DNA from: Ochrobactrum sp. Marseille-Q0166 | GTDB lineage: Bacteria; Pseudomonadota; Alphaproteobacteria; Rhizobiales; Rhizobiaceae | Length of the DNA stretch: 64,000 nt | Reading direction: 5' to 3' | Assembly (NCBI RefSeq): GCF_014397025.1 | Contig: NZ_JACJUO010000003.1 | Location: forward strand, 393,501 to 457,500 | Shown: piece after piece, positions 25,851 to 35,555 of the stretch | Layout: each line of letters opens with the position of its first letter | Numbering within the stretch: position 1 is the stretch's first letter | Position numbers and translations under genes: made by a program | Notes under the pieces: generated by a model | Told to the model about the DNA's origin: nothing | The model's input: only the letters and a program-made list of their open reading frames with translations | The model's database searches: none

Positions 25851-26840
25851 TCAATCGTTGAGATGGCAGGCACTTTTGTGTTCCGAGCCAATAGCCTGAA
25901 GTGTCGGTTTTTCGACGCGGCAACGCGCCATCGCAAACGGACAGCGCGGATGGAAATGGCAACCGGACGGTGGCGACAGTGGGCTTGGAATCTCTCCTTC
26001 GATAGCCGAAAAGCGCCGTTGAACGGGATCAAGGCTTGGTCTTTCCTGAAGAAGTGCGCGCGTGTAAGGGTGGTTCGGGTGCGAAAATAATTCGTCAACC
26101 CGCGCTTCTTCCACAACGCGTCCAAGATACATGACCACGACGCGGTCGGATATGTGTTCGACCACGGAGAGATCATGACTAATGAAAAGATAGGTGAGAT
26201 CCAGCTGCTCTCTGAGATCAAGGAAAAGATTTAAAATCTGCGCCTGGATCGAAACATCGAGCGCGGCAACGGATTCGTCGCAGATCAGCATGTCAGGCTG
26301 AACAGCCAAGGCACGCGCAATACCGATGCGCTGGCGTTGCCCCCCGCTGAACTGGTGCGGAAAACGACTTGCCATGGATGGGTCGAGTCCTGATCGCTCC
26401 ATTTGCAGACTGACGTAATCGTCCAGTTCACGCGCGTTGGTCATTTTGTGGTATAGTGGCGCTGCCCCGATGATCTCATGCACACGCTGGCGTGGATTGA
26501 GCGACGACGACGGGTCCTGAAAGATCATCTGGACCTTCAGTCGCGCATCTTCTGCCTGCTCACTGTTCATCTCGGTCAACTGCTTGCCCCGAAACAGAAC
26601 CGACCCCTCGGAGGCTTGCAACAGTCCTGCCACCACGCGACCGAGTGTCGATTTTCCACAACCGGATTCACCGACGATGCCGACCACCTCACGTTCTTGC
26701 ACGGTGAGGCTGACATCATCCAGCGCTTGGACGACCGGATTTGGAGCTTTCAGGCCCATCAGCTCGGCACCGCGTTCTACCATACCCGATTTACGACTGA
26801 AGCGCTTGCTGACGTTGCGTACTTCCAAACGATGGCTCAT
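25851..26840 (-). CDS. Dipeptide/oligopeptide ABC transporter ATPase (DppF-like)
   Basis: About 329 residues from the ATG at 26840 (MSHRLEV), which overlaps the stop of the previous gene by four bases. Walker A is GESGCGKST, the signature FSGGQRQRIGIARAL and Walker B MLICDESVAAL. The C-terminal extension with CPFAMARCR is the usual oligopeptide domain (CxF..RC cluster). It drives import together with the ATPase at 26837. Confidence 0.92.
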   Translation of the reverse strand: MSHRLEVRNVSKRFSRKSGMVERGAELMGLKAPNPVVQALDDVSLTVQEREVVGIVGESGCGKSTLGRVVAGLLQASEGSVLFRGKQLTEMNSEQAEDARLKVQMIFQDPSSSLNPRQRVHEIIGAAPLYHKMTNARELDDYVSLQMERSGLDPSMASRFPHQFSGGQRQRIGIARALAVQPDMLICDESVAALDVSIQAQILNLFLDLREQLDLTYLFISHDLSVVEHISDRVVVMYLGRVVEEARVDELFSHPNHPYTRALLQERPSLDPVQRRFSAIEGEIPSPLSPPSGCHFHPRCPFAMARCRVEKPTLQAIGSEHKSACHLND

Positions 26841-27811
26841 GATGACGCCCCTTCCATGACGGGGTGAAAACAGCGAAGCAGACGCCCTGCCATCGGTTCT
26901 AGTATCGGTTGGTTGAGGCATATTTCACTGCCAAAGGAGCAGCGCGGACGAAACGCACAACCCGTTGGCATATTGGCAACCGAAGGAGTGGCCCCTGATA
27001 TCTGCCTTAGTCGTTCGCCGCGTTTGTTATGCGCGGGCAGGCTTGCGATCAGACCGTTGGTGTAAGGATGCAAAGGCCGCCTCAGCAGATCGGCCGTTAA
27101 ACCTTGTTCAACGATACGACCCGCATACATGACTGAAAGCCTCTCAGCCAGACCGGCAACGACCGAAAGGTCATGGGTAACCCATATCAGAGCCGTCCCT
27201 TTCTCTCGAGCGAGCTTCTGCACGATTGAGAGAATTTGTGCCTGAATGGTCACGTCAAGCGCAGTCGTTGGTTCATCTGCAATGATCAGGTCTGGTGACA
27301 TAAGGAGTGAAATGGCAATTGCCACGCGCTGCCGCATACCACCGGAGAACTGATGCGGATATGCATTTAGACGCTCTTCCGGGCTTGGAATGCCCACCAT
27401 ACCCAAGGCGTCGCGTGCGCGCTCACGCGCAACCTTTTTGCTGACGTTTTCGTGCGCAAGCACGACTTCCATCATTTGTGTATCGACGCGAAGTACGGGA
27501 TTGAGCGTCGACATCGGATCCTGAAAGATCATCGCAATACGGTTGCCCCGGATGGATTGCAATTCTTTCTGCGAGGCGCTTCGCAGATCCATTCCTTTGA
27601 AAAGGATTTGGCCACCCGTCACCTGTACAGGCTTATCGAGCAGGCCCATAATCGACAGACCTGTAATCGATTTTCCAGAACCGGATTCTCCAACAAGGCC
27701 CATCACTTCGCCTGCAGAGAGACTGAGATTTATGTCGTCAATAAGGGTTATATTACCCTGTTCGGTCACGACTTCTGTTTTCAAACCTTTGATTTCAAGC
27801 ATGGCACTCAT
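26837..27811 (-). CDS. Dipeptide/oligopeptide ABC transporter ATPase (DppD-like)
   Basis: A 324-residue ATPase. Walker A is GESGSGKSI, the signature FSGGMRQRVAIAISL and Walker B LIIADEPTTALD. The C-terminal cysteine-containing region FRPRCSFGSEIC is the oligopeptide-family extension. Its ATG overlaps the permease stop by four bases. It pairs with DppF-like to form the ATPase dimer. Confidence 0.92.
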   Translation of the reverse strand: MSAMLEIKGLKTEVVTEQGNITLIDDINLSLSAGEVMGLVGESGSGKSITGLSIMGLLDKPVQVTGGQILFKGMDLRSASQKELQSIRGNRIAMIFQDPMSTLNPVLRVDTQMMEVVLAHENVSKKVARERARDALGMVGIPSPEERLNAYPHQFSGGMRQRVAIAISLLMSPDLIIADEPTTALDVTIQAQILSIVQKLAREKGTALIWVTHDLSVVAGLAERLSVMYAGRIVEQGLTADLLRRPLHPYTNGLIASLPAHNKRGERLRQISGATPSVANMPTGCAFRPRCSFGSEICLNQPILEPMAGRLLRCFHPVMEGASS

Positions 27812-28707
27812 CTCCGTGCAGCCTTCGGATCCAACAGTTGGCGCAAACGATCTCCAACAAGATTGATGGCAAAGATCGTGACCAGAAGTGCAATCCCGGG
27901 GAAAAGGGCGATCCAGTAGGTTCCCGACAACATGAACTCATATCCGCTGGCGATAAGAAGTCCGAGCGAGGGTTCTGTTATTGGAACACCGAGACCTAGA
28001 AAGCTGAGTGTCGCTTCAAGTGTAATAGCCCGTGCCACCTGCATGGTCAGCAGTACGACAAGCGGCGACAGGCAGTTTGGAAGCAATTGACGAAACAGAA
28101 TGTTGCGGTGCGGTAGGCGCAGAGACCGCGCTGCTTCCACGTATTCCCGGCGAAGCTCCGTCAAGGCTGCACCACGTGCCGTGCGGGCATACGTCGCCCA
28201 TTCCACTAGAACAATGGCAAAGACCACATTTCCAACGCTCTTTCCGAGGAGTGCTAGGATCAACAGCGCGGATAGGATTGTGGGGAAAGAAAGCTGAAGA
28301 TCAACAAGCCGCATCATTCCGGTTTCAAGCCTTCCGCCAACATAGGCGGCCGTCAAGCCGAACGCCGTACCGATGATAAAAGCAAGTGTGGCAGAACCCA
28401 ATCCAACGATGAGGCTTATTCGCAATCCATAAAGAATGGCCGACAGCATGTCGCGCCCTTGATCGTCTGACCCGAATAGAAAGGTGAAACCTGCCGATGA
28501 TGGTGTCCCGGGAGCCATACGCCCATCCATAATATCCAGCTGCATGAGGTCATATGGATTCTGTGGCGACAGATATGGCGCAAACACTGCCATGAGGACG
28601 ATCAGAATAATCAGCACAAGTCCCAGCACAGCAAAGGGCGAACGAGCAAACTGCCGCATGAATTGAAGGCCTGTGCGAAGTTTGGAAGAGTTTATTACTG
28701 TTCGCAC
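27808..28707 (-). CDS. Dipeptide/oligopeptide ABC transporter permease (DppC-like)
   Basis: About 299 residues from a GTG at 28707 (VRTVINSS), placed one base after the stop of the preceding permease with GGGAG six bases upstream. A longer in-frame start at 28758 would overlap that gene. It has six predicted helices and the late EAARSLRLPHRNILFRQLLPN loop that contacts the ATPase. It carries the DppC N-terminal cytoplasmic helix and the NPYDLMQLD periplasmic block. Confidence 0.9.
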   Translation of the reverse strand: MRTVINSSKLRTGLQFMRQFARSPFAVLGLVLIILIVLMAVFAPYLSPQNPYDLMQLDIMDGRMAPGTPSSAGFTFLFGSDDQGRDMLSAILYGLRISLIVGLGSATLAFIIGTAFGLTAAYVGGRLETGMMRLVDLQLSFPTILSALLILALLGKSVGNVVFAIVLVEWATYARTARGAALTELRREYVEAARSLRLPHRNILFRQLLPNCLSPLVVLLTMQVARAITLEATLSFLGLGVPITEPSLGLLIASGYEFMLSGTYWIALFPGIALLVTIFAINLVGDRLRQLLDPKAARR

Positions 28708-28708
28708 A

Positions 28709-29680
28709 TCATTCTCCCTGAAGCCTGATACGCGGGTCAAGCAACCTGTAGGTAACATCCACGACGAGGTTGATGATGACGAACATGATAACCACGAGCA
28801 TAAGATAAGCGACGATGACGGGGCGATCGAGCGCGGCTATGCTGTCAATGATAATCTTGCCTACGCCTGGCCAGGCAAAGATGGTTTCCGTCACAACGGA
28901 AAACGCAATCGTCTGACCGATATCCAGACCCACAACGGTGACGACAGGGATCATCACATTTTTCAGCACATGGACGCCCAGAATACGCTTTGATGAGAGC
29001 CCCTTTGCGCGTGCAAATCGCACATACTCGCTCGACATAGCCTCCCGCACACCCGCCTCTGTCAAACGTGTCACCATAGAAATATTGAAAAGCGAGAGGC
29101 TGATTGCAGGGAGCAGGATGTGCCGTAAACCGTCCAGCGTCAGGAAAGACCATGGTATTCCAAAAACCACTTCGGTTGCACCACGCCCCGAGCTTGGGAG
29201 CCAGCCCAGTTGAACGCTGAAAATCATGATAAGAAGTATCGCGATCCAGAAAATCGGCAGACTAAAGCCAAAGATCGAGCCTATCATTATGAAGCGAGCG
29301 AATGGACTTTCCGGTTTCCATCCCGCGGCAAGCCCAAGTGGCACGCCAAAGATGATCGACAAGAGAACAGCAGCGAAAGCAAGCTCAAGAGTTGCAGGCA
29401 ACCGGGACAAAATCAATTCAACAGCCGGTTCCTTATAGACGTAGCTAACACCAAGATTGCCCTGAAGGATTCCTTTCAAGAAAAGAAAGAACTGTTCGTA
29501 GAGAGGCCGGTCCAGTCCGAGATCCGCAATCAAACGCAAACGGTCATCGTGTGTTGCTTCAGGCGGAAGTAACGTTTCAATCGGGCTGCCGATCAGGTGA
29601 AGGCCGACGAATACAATCAGAGCCATTGCAAGCGCGACCAGCACCGCTTGCATAAGGCGCTGGATAATCCATAGGGTCAT
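28709..29680 (-). CDS. Dipeptide/oligopeptide ABC transporter permease (DppB-like)
   Basis: A 323-residue permease with six helices. Typical DppB features are the DLGLDRPLYEQFFLFLKGILQGNLG periplasmic block and the ATPase-contact loop YVRFARAKGLSSKRILGVHVLKN. The sequence is second in the operon, about 150 bases after the binding-protein gene. It forms the channel with the DppC-like protein. Confidence 0.92.
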   Translation of the reverse strand: MTLWIIQRLMQAVLVALAMALIVFVGLHLIGSPIETLLPPEATHDDRLRLIADLGLDRPLYEQFFLFLKGILQGNLGVSYVYKEPAVELILSRLPATLELAFAAVLLSIIFGVPLGLAAGWKPESPFARFIMIGSIFGFSLPIFWIAILLIMIFSVQLGWLPSSGRGATEVVFGIPWSFLTLDGLRHILLPAISLSLFNISMVTRLTEAGVREAMSSEYVRFARAKGLSSKRILGVHVLKNVMIPVVTVVGLDIGQTIAFSVVTETIFAWPGVGKIIIDSIAALDRPVIVAYLMLVVIMFVIINLVVDVTYRLLDPRIRLQGE

Positions 29681-29828
29681 GATACCCTCTTATTATTGGT
29701 AAGATATCGAACCACCACTGTGGGGATCGTTTTGTATGTAGGTGATCGCCGCATTCGCTTAGACGGCTTCCCCACAAATGACCGAAAGGCAAGGCTGGCG
29801 CGGCGGCACCAGCCTCTTGTTCCACGCC

Positions 29829-31391
29829 CTATTCGGAAATATCCTTTGCAAGTGTTCGCTCATCTATCCGAGGAGTGTAGTCGAGACCGTTACGAAGCAC
29901 CCAGGCATTGCTCTGCTGGTAGAGTGGAATGATGGCGCCATCATTCACCGCGACTTTCACAGCTTCGATAAGAGCAGCTTCACGCGTCTTGTCGTCGTAG
30001 ATTGTCATCGCCTTGGAGACGAGGTCATCAAGCGCCGGATTGGAGTAGCCGCTGTCATTGGAAGCACCCAAGCCACGCTTAGGGTCAGCAGTGCCCAAAA
30101 CGTTTATCAGCATGGAACTGGCGTCATAGGTGGCATTACCAAGACCCAGAAGCTTCATCGCGAATTCCGACTTGCGCGACGAAAAGGTGGTCCATGGGAG
30201 AGCCTCCACACTCGTCTTTACACCAATTCTCGTCCACATCTGAGCGATAGCCTGAACGACCGCAGGTGCATTGGGATAGCGATCATTCGGCACGTGAACC
30301 GTCAGCTGAAAACCATCCGGATATCCCGCATCGGCCAAAAGCTTCTTGGCTCCCGCAGCATCTGGTTTGGGAGGCTGAATGTCAGGCGTATAAGAAAATG
30401 CACCCTTGGGCAGCCACTGACCGGACGCCGTTGCAGTACCTTCCATGATCTTGTCAACGATGCCTTGGCGATTGATCGCTTCGGAAAGAGCATTCCGTAC
30501 GCGGGGATCTGCCAAAGGATTCTTGTCCAGCACTTCTCCGTTAGGCCCCTTCACATTGGCTTTCCACGCATCACCTGATGTCGATGGTGCGAGATAGATA
30601 ACCCGTAGACCTGGAGTGCTGACGAGAGAAAGATTGGCCGTTGTCTTGAAACGTGCGATATCCGTCGCAGCGGGCGCGTCGATGACATCAACATCGCCAG
30701 CAAGAGCAGCGGTCGTGCGCGCGCTCGCGCTTGAAATCATGCGATAAGTGGCATGATCCCAGGCGACTTTCTTGCCCCACCAATCGGGATTACGCTCCAG
30801 ACCGACCTCAATGCCCTGTTTGAACGTCTTGAGGCGGAACGCGCCTGTGCCAATTGCAGCCTTGCCTGAATTATAGTCGGCAGTGTCGGCACCCTCGCCT
30901 GCATGGCGCGATACAATAGCGATATTGGCGAGATCGCCGGGGAGTGTAGGAGCTGGCGCCTTGGTGTTGATGATAACCGCCGCATCACCATCAGCCTCGA
31001 CGCTTGCAATGTTACGCATAAAGCCGCCGAAGCCACCGGGGCTGTTCGGCACGTTTCCGGCCCGACCGAATGTAAAAATCACGTCGTCAGAGGTGAACGG
31101 CTTGCCGTCATGCCACTTTACGCCTTCCCGCAACGCAAAGCGCCATTTCGTTTCAGAAACAGATTCCCATTTCGTAGCCAGACCTTCAACCAATTGGCCG
31201 TCAGCCGTTCGCTCGGTCAACCGATCGAAAATCTGCATCGCAATCGAGTTGTTAGGCGAGGCATTGTAAAAGTGAGGATCAATGGATGTCACGGTTCCAC
31301 TGAGGCCAATCGTCAGGTCCTTGGCTAGCACGGGGGTTGCGACCAAGCCCATAAAGCCAGTCAAGAGAATCACACCTGTTTTCATTTTCAC
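29829..31391 (-). CDS. Dipeptide/oligopeptide ABC transporter substrate-binding protein (SBP_bac_5)
   Basis: A 520-residue periplasmic binding protein. Residues 1-23 are a signal peptide ending in PVLA. Family blocks include DPHFYNASPNNSIAMQIFDRL and the conserved LREGVKWHDGKPFTSDDVIFTF near residue 90. It delivers ligand to the DppB/DppC-like channel. Ligands in this family range from peptides to opines, glutathione and nickel complexes, so the exact one is open. Confidence 0.92.
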   Translation of the reverse strand: MKMKTGVILLTGFMGLVATPVLAKDLTIGLSGTVTSIDPHFYNASPNNSIAMQIFDRLTERTADGQLVEGLATKWESVSETKWRFALREGVKWHDGKPFTSDDVIFTFGRAGNVPNSPGGFGGFMRNIASVEADGDAAVIINTKAPAPTLPGDLANIAIVSRHAGEGADTADYNSGKAAIGTGAFRLKTFKQGIEVGLERNPDWWGKKVAWDHATYRMISSASARTTAALAGDVDVIDAPAATDIARFKTTANLSLVSTPGLRVIYLAPSTSGDAWKANVKGPNGEVLDKNPLADPRVRNALSEAINRQGIVDKIMEGTATASGQWLPKGAFSYTPDIQPPKPDAAGAKKLLADAGYPDGFQLTVHVPNDRYPNAPAVVQAIAQMWTRIGVKTSVEALPWTTFSSRKSEFAMKLLGLGNATYDASSMLINVLGTADPKRGLGASNDSGYSNPALDDLVSKAMTIYDDKTREAALIEAVKVAVNDGAIIPLYQQSNAWVLRNGLDYTPRIDERTLAKDISE

Positions 31392-31509
31392 GTTCCCTCA
31401 TTTTATGAACATGTAACCGTCACATTCGTTTTGCTCAATTTATCAACGGAACGTAAAATTAAACAAATGAATGTTTTTTACATTTGTTATTCATGAGAAG
31501 AATAACGAG

Positions 31510-32173
31510 GCGTTCAGAATCTCTCTGAAACGCTTTGAAGCCCATCATCGGTTTGGTGACCCGCTTGATGAACAGATGATCTTGTTCAAGAATATTATTG
31601 AGATATTTGACCTGAAGAATTTCGTTCATTTTGCTTGAACCGGTGATCTTCAGAATGTTGTTAACAGCCTGCGCTCCCGCCAGATTGGCTCCACTTTTAT
31701 CAATGATTATTTTGTTTGGAACGCCATTGCTTGCAATGGTTTTCTCCAAAAACGCCTTGCAGCGCCGAGACTTCGCCGTTCAGAGAGCATGAAATCGAGC
31801 GTTTGACCGTCACGATCAACAGCCCGATACAGATAGGTCCATTTCCCTTTGAGCTTTATATAGGTCTCGTCAACACGCCAGGAGCCAAGCGTTGGCCGTT
31901 TACGTCTTTGTGCTTCAGCCGCGATCTGGGGGGCGTAACGAACCACCCAGCGGTTCAGTGTTGCATGGTCCATGTCGACACCCCGCTCAGCCATGATCTC
32001 CTCAAGGTCACGATAGGAAACCGAATATCGGGCGTAAAAGAAAACGGCATAAAGCATCACACTTTTGGGGAAATGAGCTCCTTGGAAATCAATCGCCATC
32101 CCCGCTCTTCTCACTCAATGTTGCCTCGCAGCGTAAAATAGCTCAGAAAAAATGAACCTTTTGCGACAGAGCC
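31510..32173 (-). mobile_element. IS6-family element, frameshifted and 3'-truncated
   Basis: The right inverted repeat CTTTTGCGACAGAGCC ends at 32173. The transposase is split into two frames (32114 to 31707 and 31749 to 31525), joined near 31740 where one frame must shift; HATLNRW, WRVDETYIKLKGK, IIDKSGAN and NILEQDH are visible. Similarity to the other copies stops near 31525, so the last 50 or so codons and the left repeat are lost. Confidence 0.85.
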
Positions 32174-32175
32174 CG

Positions 32176-32322
32176 ATCGGCGAACCTTCGACTGCCTTCG
32201 GCGATGCAAAGACGACTGATGCTCTGCTCGACTGGCTTACCCATCATTGCGATATCATTGAAACAATAAATGCGCCGTGGCGCTTGAAAACCATTTCTCA
32301 AAGCAAAGCCGAAGAACGCTAA
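32176..32322 (+). pseudogene. IS21-family istB C-terminal fragment
   Basis: Forty-eight codons read IGEPSTAFGDAKTTDALLDWL followed by THHCDIIETINAPWRLK and a TAA stop. This is the C-terminus of the IstB ATPase of IS21-family elements (pattern [30 protein letters not shown]). The rest of the gene is replaced by the IS6 element on its left, which probably inserted into or deleted part of an IS21 element. Confidence 0.85.
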
Positions 32323-32620
32323 CGATCAGCGTGCACAGAACCTTTACTAAATTGAAGTCTCGGGACGGCACGCTAATAGGCGCAACCTAAAGGAGAAGTA
32401 CTTTTCAGACGACGGTAAGGGGGCTATCAAGCGCCGATTGATACTTTTTTCTTAGAATTCGCCCACCAGCGCGAACGAGATGGGTAAAAAGTAATTCTAA
32501 ATCATTGAATCAAAGATGCACTACATAGGCGTTAATCCTGCCTTTTAACAACGCTTGCATCCATAATGTTTCTAATGCACTTTAGTTGTGTAGGCTCGCG
32601 AATGGAGTAAGAATATATCC

Positions 32621-33541
32621 ATGTCAACATTGCAGGTTCCAAGCTCCCCTCCCCTCCCCCAGCGCCTCATTGGCTATGCGCGTGTATCGATAACCGACGA
32701 TCAGGCTCATGTCATACAAATGGATGAACTGCGCTTGGCCGGGTGCAAACGGATTTTTGAGGAGAAAGAATCTGAAGCGATGCAGGACAGGCCAATTCTG
32801 AACAGGCTACTCGCAGAACTTGTTGCCGGCGACATACTCGTCGTTGTTAGCCTTGATCGGATCGCTCTCTCCGTCAGCCATCTTCTTGAGATGCTCGAAG
32901 AGCTTACGCAACGTGGCATCCACTTTCGCTCCATTCAAGACTCAATCGATTCATCAACACCACAAGGCATGTTTTTGCTGGAGGTCCTTCGCTCCGTCAT
33001 AGTGCTTGAACGAAGACTTGCGGCTGAACGATCGAAAGCAGGAATAAAGGCTGCGAAGCTACGAGGTAGGCTACCAGGAAATCCGGGACTGCGAGAACGC
33101 AAGCCGGAGGCAATCAGGGCTGTTTCACAAGCACGCGACAAGCGCTATCTCGACGAACTGATCGCTACGGCACCCACATGGCTGCCGGTCGTGCAACAGC
33201 TACGACCGACCCATGGCTGGGACAGTGTGGTTGAAGTGCTTAATCGTCAAGGTCAGGACTGGACTATTGAGCGTCTGCGCCGCGCTGTGCATCGTCTTGT
33301 TCGCGAGAAAATGGCCGACAACAAACTCCTAATCCGGTCCCCCCGTCGCATACCTGCCGATCGGTTGATGAAACTGGTCGCTGCGATCGCCATTGCCGAT
33401 CCACGCCTGTCGCTACGCGATATTGCGGCACAACTCGATAAATCAGGAGAAAAACCCTTGCATGGAGGGCGCAAATGGCTACCTGCATCTGTTCGCAATC
33501 TACTCGATGATGCGCATCGTTTTGGTCTCATTCGCCGCTAA
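32621..33541 (+). CDS. Serine recombinase (resolvase/invertase family)
   Basis: A 306-residue protein. The catalytic domain starts RLIGYARVSITDDQ with the serine nucleophile in ARVS, followed by VVVSLDRIALSVSHLLEML, the helix E region IVLERRLAAERSKAGIKAAKLRG and a helix-turn-helix. The C-terminal 150 residues are longer than in simple resolvases and look like two recombinase-type DNA-binding segments. It may resolve multimers of the replicon or belong to a past transposon. It sits 2 kb before the replication genes. A start at 32621 has no strong ribosome site. Confidence 0.88.
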   Translation: MSTLQVPSSPPLPQRLIGYARVSITDDQAHVIQMDELRLAGCKRIFEEKESEAMQDRPILNRLLAELVAGDILVVVSLDRIALSVSHLLEMLEELTQRGIHFRSIQDSIDSSTPQGMFLLEVLRSVIVLERRLAAERSKAGIKAAKLRGRLPGNPGLRERKPEAIRAVSQARDKRYLDELIATAPTWLPVVQQLRPTHGWDSVVEVLNRQGQDWTIERLRRAVHRLVREKMADNKLLIRSPRRIPADRLMKLVAAIAIADPRLSLRDIAAQLDKSGEKPLHGGRKWLPASVRNLLDDAHRFGLIRR

Positions 33542-33749
33542 GCAGCTGGCAAATCAGTCACCCAGATAGACGCTTTCTCGCCCTGCCCTATCAAACTTAA
33601 CGACCGTCTATTAACAGGTCACTACGACTGGAGCATCGCTTACGCAAAACGCTATGTTGGTAAGTACAGACGTAACAGCATCTATCAGCAACACGCAACA
33701 CATCAGAACGGCCCCTCAGGAACAGACTTCAGAGAGGCGAGATCAAATC
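33542..33749. other. Spacer after the recombinase gene
   Basis: No gene, repeat or stem-loop that I can support is visible between the recombinase stop and the last recognisable codons of the LysR pseudogene. Confidence 0.4.
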
Positions 33750-34416
33750 AGCTTCATTACAAACACAGAGCTCCAATTTCCATGTCGCCAATCATTGTTA
33801 AGCCGGGTCATTACAATTGGTGTGGAACGCATTAAGCGCGGCACCACCGCTTCTGGAACCGTGCCGCCACCCAACCCATCACACCGCCCGTCAGAGAAAT
33901 TTCTTCGAAGCTGCGAGGCCCCACCAGCAGCGGTGATGAACGGATAATCAAGCAAGTTAGCCAAGCCAAGCAACGGCCTTCACTACAGGGCATAATCGAG
34001 TGCGAAAACAGCGACGAGCCTCTCGATAACAAAGTGGCATGACAGGAGTTTAACAGTCTTCACAGCATTGGACAGGATGCCTATTTCGGCAACGCGGACA
34101 GAAACATTGCGAGCAATGGCTGGAATATGCCATTCCTTCAACTGGATATTGACCTGACGACTTATTGCCATCCAAGGTGCGAGTTGTCATGACAAGAACT
34201 CCGTCACAGTCTCTGTATTCGCAAAATATGCACGCTCAAGCATCCCCTTAGCTTAATGGGAAATCTCACCTCGCACCTGTGGAATATGACCTCTATATCG
34301 TGCAGCCGTTCGCTGAAAGCAGGCAAGAAAATCTCAAAGCCAGCAGCGCCATGCTTGATGTTACCGGCATCGACAACAGCAAGGAGCAGGCGAAGATCAC
34401 TCAGCTCGAAACGCAT
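33750..34416 (-). pseudogene. Decayed LysR-family regulator
   Basis: On the minus strand, starting at an ATG at 34416, the reading MRFELSDLRLLLAVVDAGNI is a LysR N-terminus. Further on, in other frames, come QVNIQLKEWHIP, IGILSNAVKTVKLL, HFVIERLVAVFALDYAL and LLDYPFITAAGGASQL, all from a LysR effector domain. At least three frameshifts separate them. It is divergent from the TauE pseudogene at 34515, so the two were probably a regulator and its target. Confidence 0.85.
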
Positions 34417-34514
34417 GCGAAAAAGAACAACTGACTACTTGCCTTTGATATAGCTGAATTGCCACCTCGGTCTTTCCGCATTCGGCAAACATTCCCGACC
34501 GCTATTCATCAGCA

Positions 34515-35135
34515 ATGTTTGATCTTTCCATATCGGCACTCATCGTATTTTGTGACACCTTCTTTATCGCAGGACGCGTCAAGGGCATCGCGGGTATATT
34601 GGCTTAGCCACCGTGGAGATGGGTATGCTGGGCTCATTCATCTCACCACTGGCAGATGTGAGCCCGGTAGTTATCCCGGCCTTTATCACCAATGTCTGGC
34701 AGCCCTTGACTGGCTCGAATTTCTTCAAACTTCTGCTTCTCCGCTAACCTATCTCGGTCGCGATCAGCGTTATAACAACGCCTGGACCCACTTGGATGGT
34801 GAGCGGCGACACACAACTGGCTACTTCTTTTCTCAGTACCGCATTCATTGTCCAAGCGCCTATACGTTGTTTGCGCACTAGATCAGCAACCCCACAACAT
34901 ACCAAGCCGTGACAAGGGTAACCGGGGCATTCCTAATTCGAGGCGCGTATGTATCTTCAGACTTAGCGAGCACGGAGCACTACAAGCTAATATTTTATTG
35001 CTATCACTTCCGCTAGCTCTGCCAGCGCGTGCGGGCATGGCGGTGAAAAAGCTTATTCGCAAACAGATCAGCCCAGGGGGGGGCTTTTACCGAACCTTCC
35101 TGATATCTCCGCTGCTTCTTGGAGTAGAAATGTCT
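34515..35135 (+). pseudogene. Decayed TauE/SafE-family sulfite/anion exporter
   Basis: Plus-strand pieces read MFDLSISALIVFCDTFFIAG, then, after a frameshift, LATVEMGMLGSFISPLAD, VVIPAFITNVWQPLTG and SGDTQLATSFLSTAFIV, and at the end LIRKQISPGGGFYRTFL followed by LLGVEMSL. These are parts of TauE/SafE permeases in the right order. The middle, near 34890-34970, is missing. The gene is dead, and its divergent LysR partner is too. Confidence 0.85.
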
Positions 35136-35555
35136 CTCTTCGCTACTCCACTCAACCCGCAGACGAATATGCGAAGCATCGCTTTATACGTCTATCCCGC
35201 CGTATATACCTGCTTTATGCTGCTGTGTCGTAAAAGACAGACGGCTTGCTTCATCTACTGAGATGCTATTTATAGATTACCTCCAAACGCGTACGTTCCG
35301 CACTCTGGAGCAGCCGCTTCTTACTGCAAGATGAGATCGTAAGCTCTCGGTTAAATAAGTAAAACAAGCGGCCGCTTCTGCAAAAAACGTTCTTTACTAT
35401 CCGACGGAAGGAGTTTACGGCCGTAAACTCCAAGACTGGACGGCCAGCGTTAACCTTTCATTAACCTAAAACTCCTTGCAGAACCTTAAGAATCAGAGCT
35501 AAATGCGATAAATGCGTTTTCACGCCATTAAAATCGCACTTTAGGTTTTCACTCC
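35136..35555. other. Upstream region of the repABC operon
   Basis: This 420-base stretch holds the first parS palindrome at 35410-35431 and, just before repA, an AT-rich tract with two repeats of the type CGATAAATGCG/CGCACTTTAGG that may be the repABC promoter. No gene is seen. Confidence 0.5.
35410..35431. promoter_or_regulatory. parS centromere-like palindrome, site 1
   Basis: A perfect 22-base palindrome with the 16-base core GTTTACGGCCGTAAAC (35413-35428) lies 125 bases upstream of repA. Palindromes of the form GTTnnCnGCnGnnAAC are the known parS sites bound by RepB in repABC replicons. Confidence 0.85.

Noticed and set aside
29778-30578. A 266-codon plus-strand open frame opposite the peptide-binding protein gene
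   Set aside because: It is antisense to a clear SBP_bac_5 gene and shows no domain.
34459-34881. A 140-codon plus-strand frame as a real gene
   Set aside because: Its codons are a frameshifted reading of a TauE/SafE pseudogene; the true frame changes several times.
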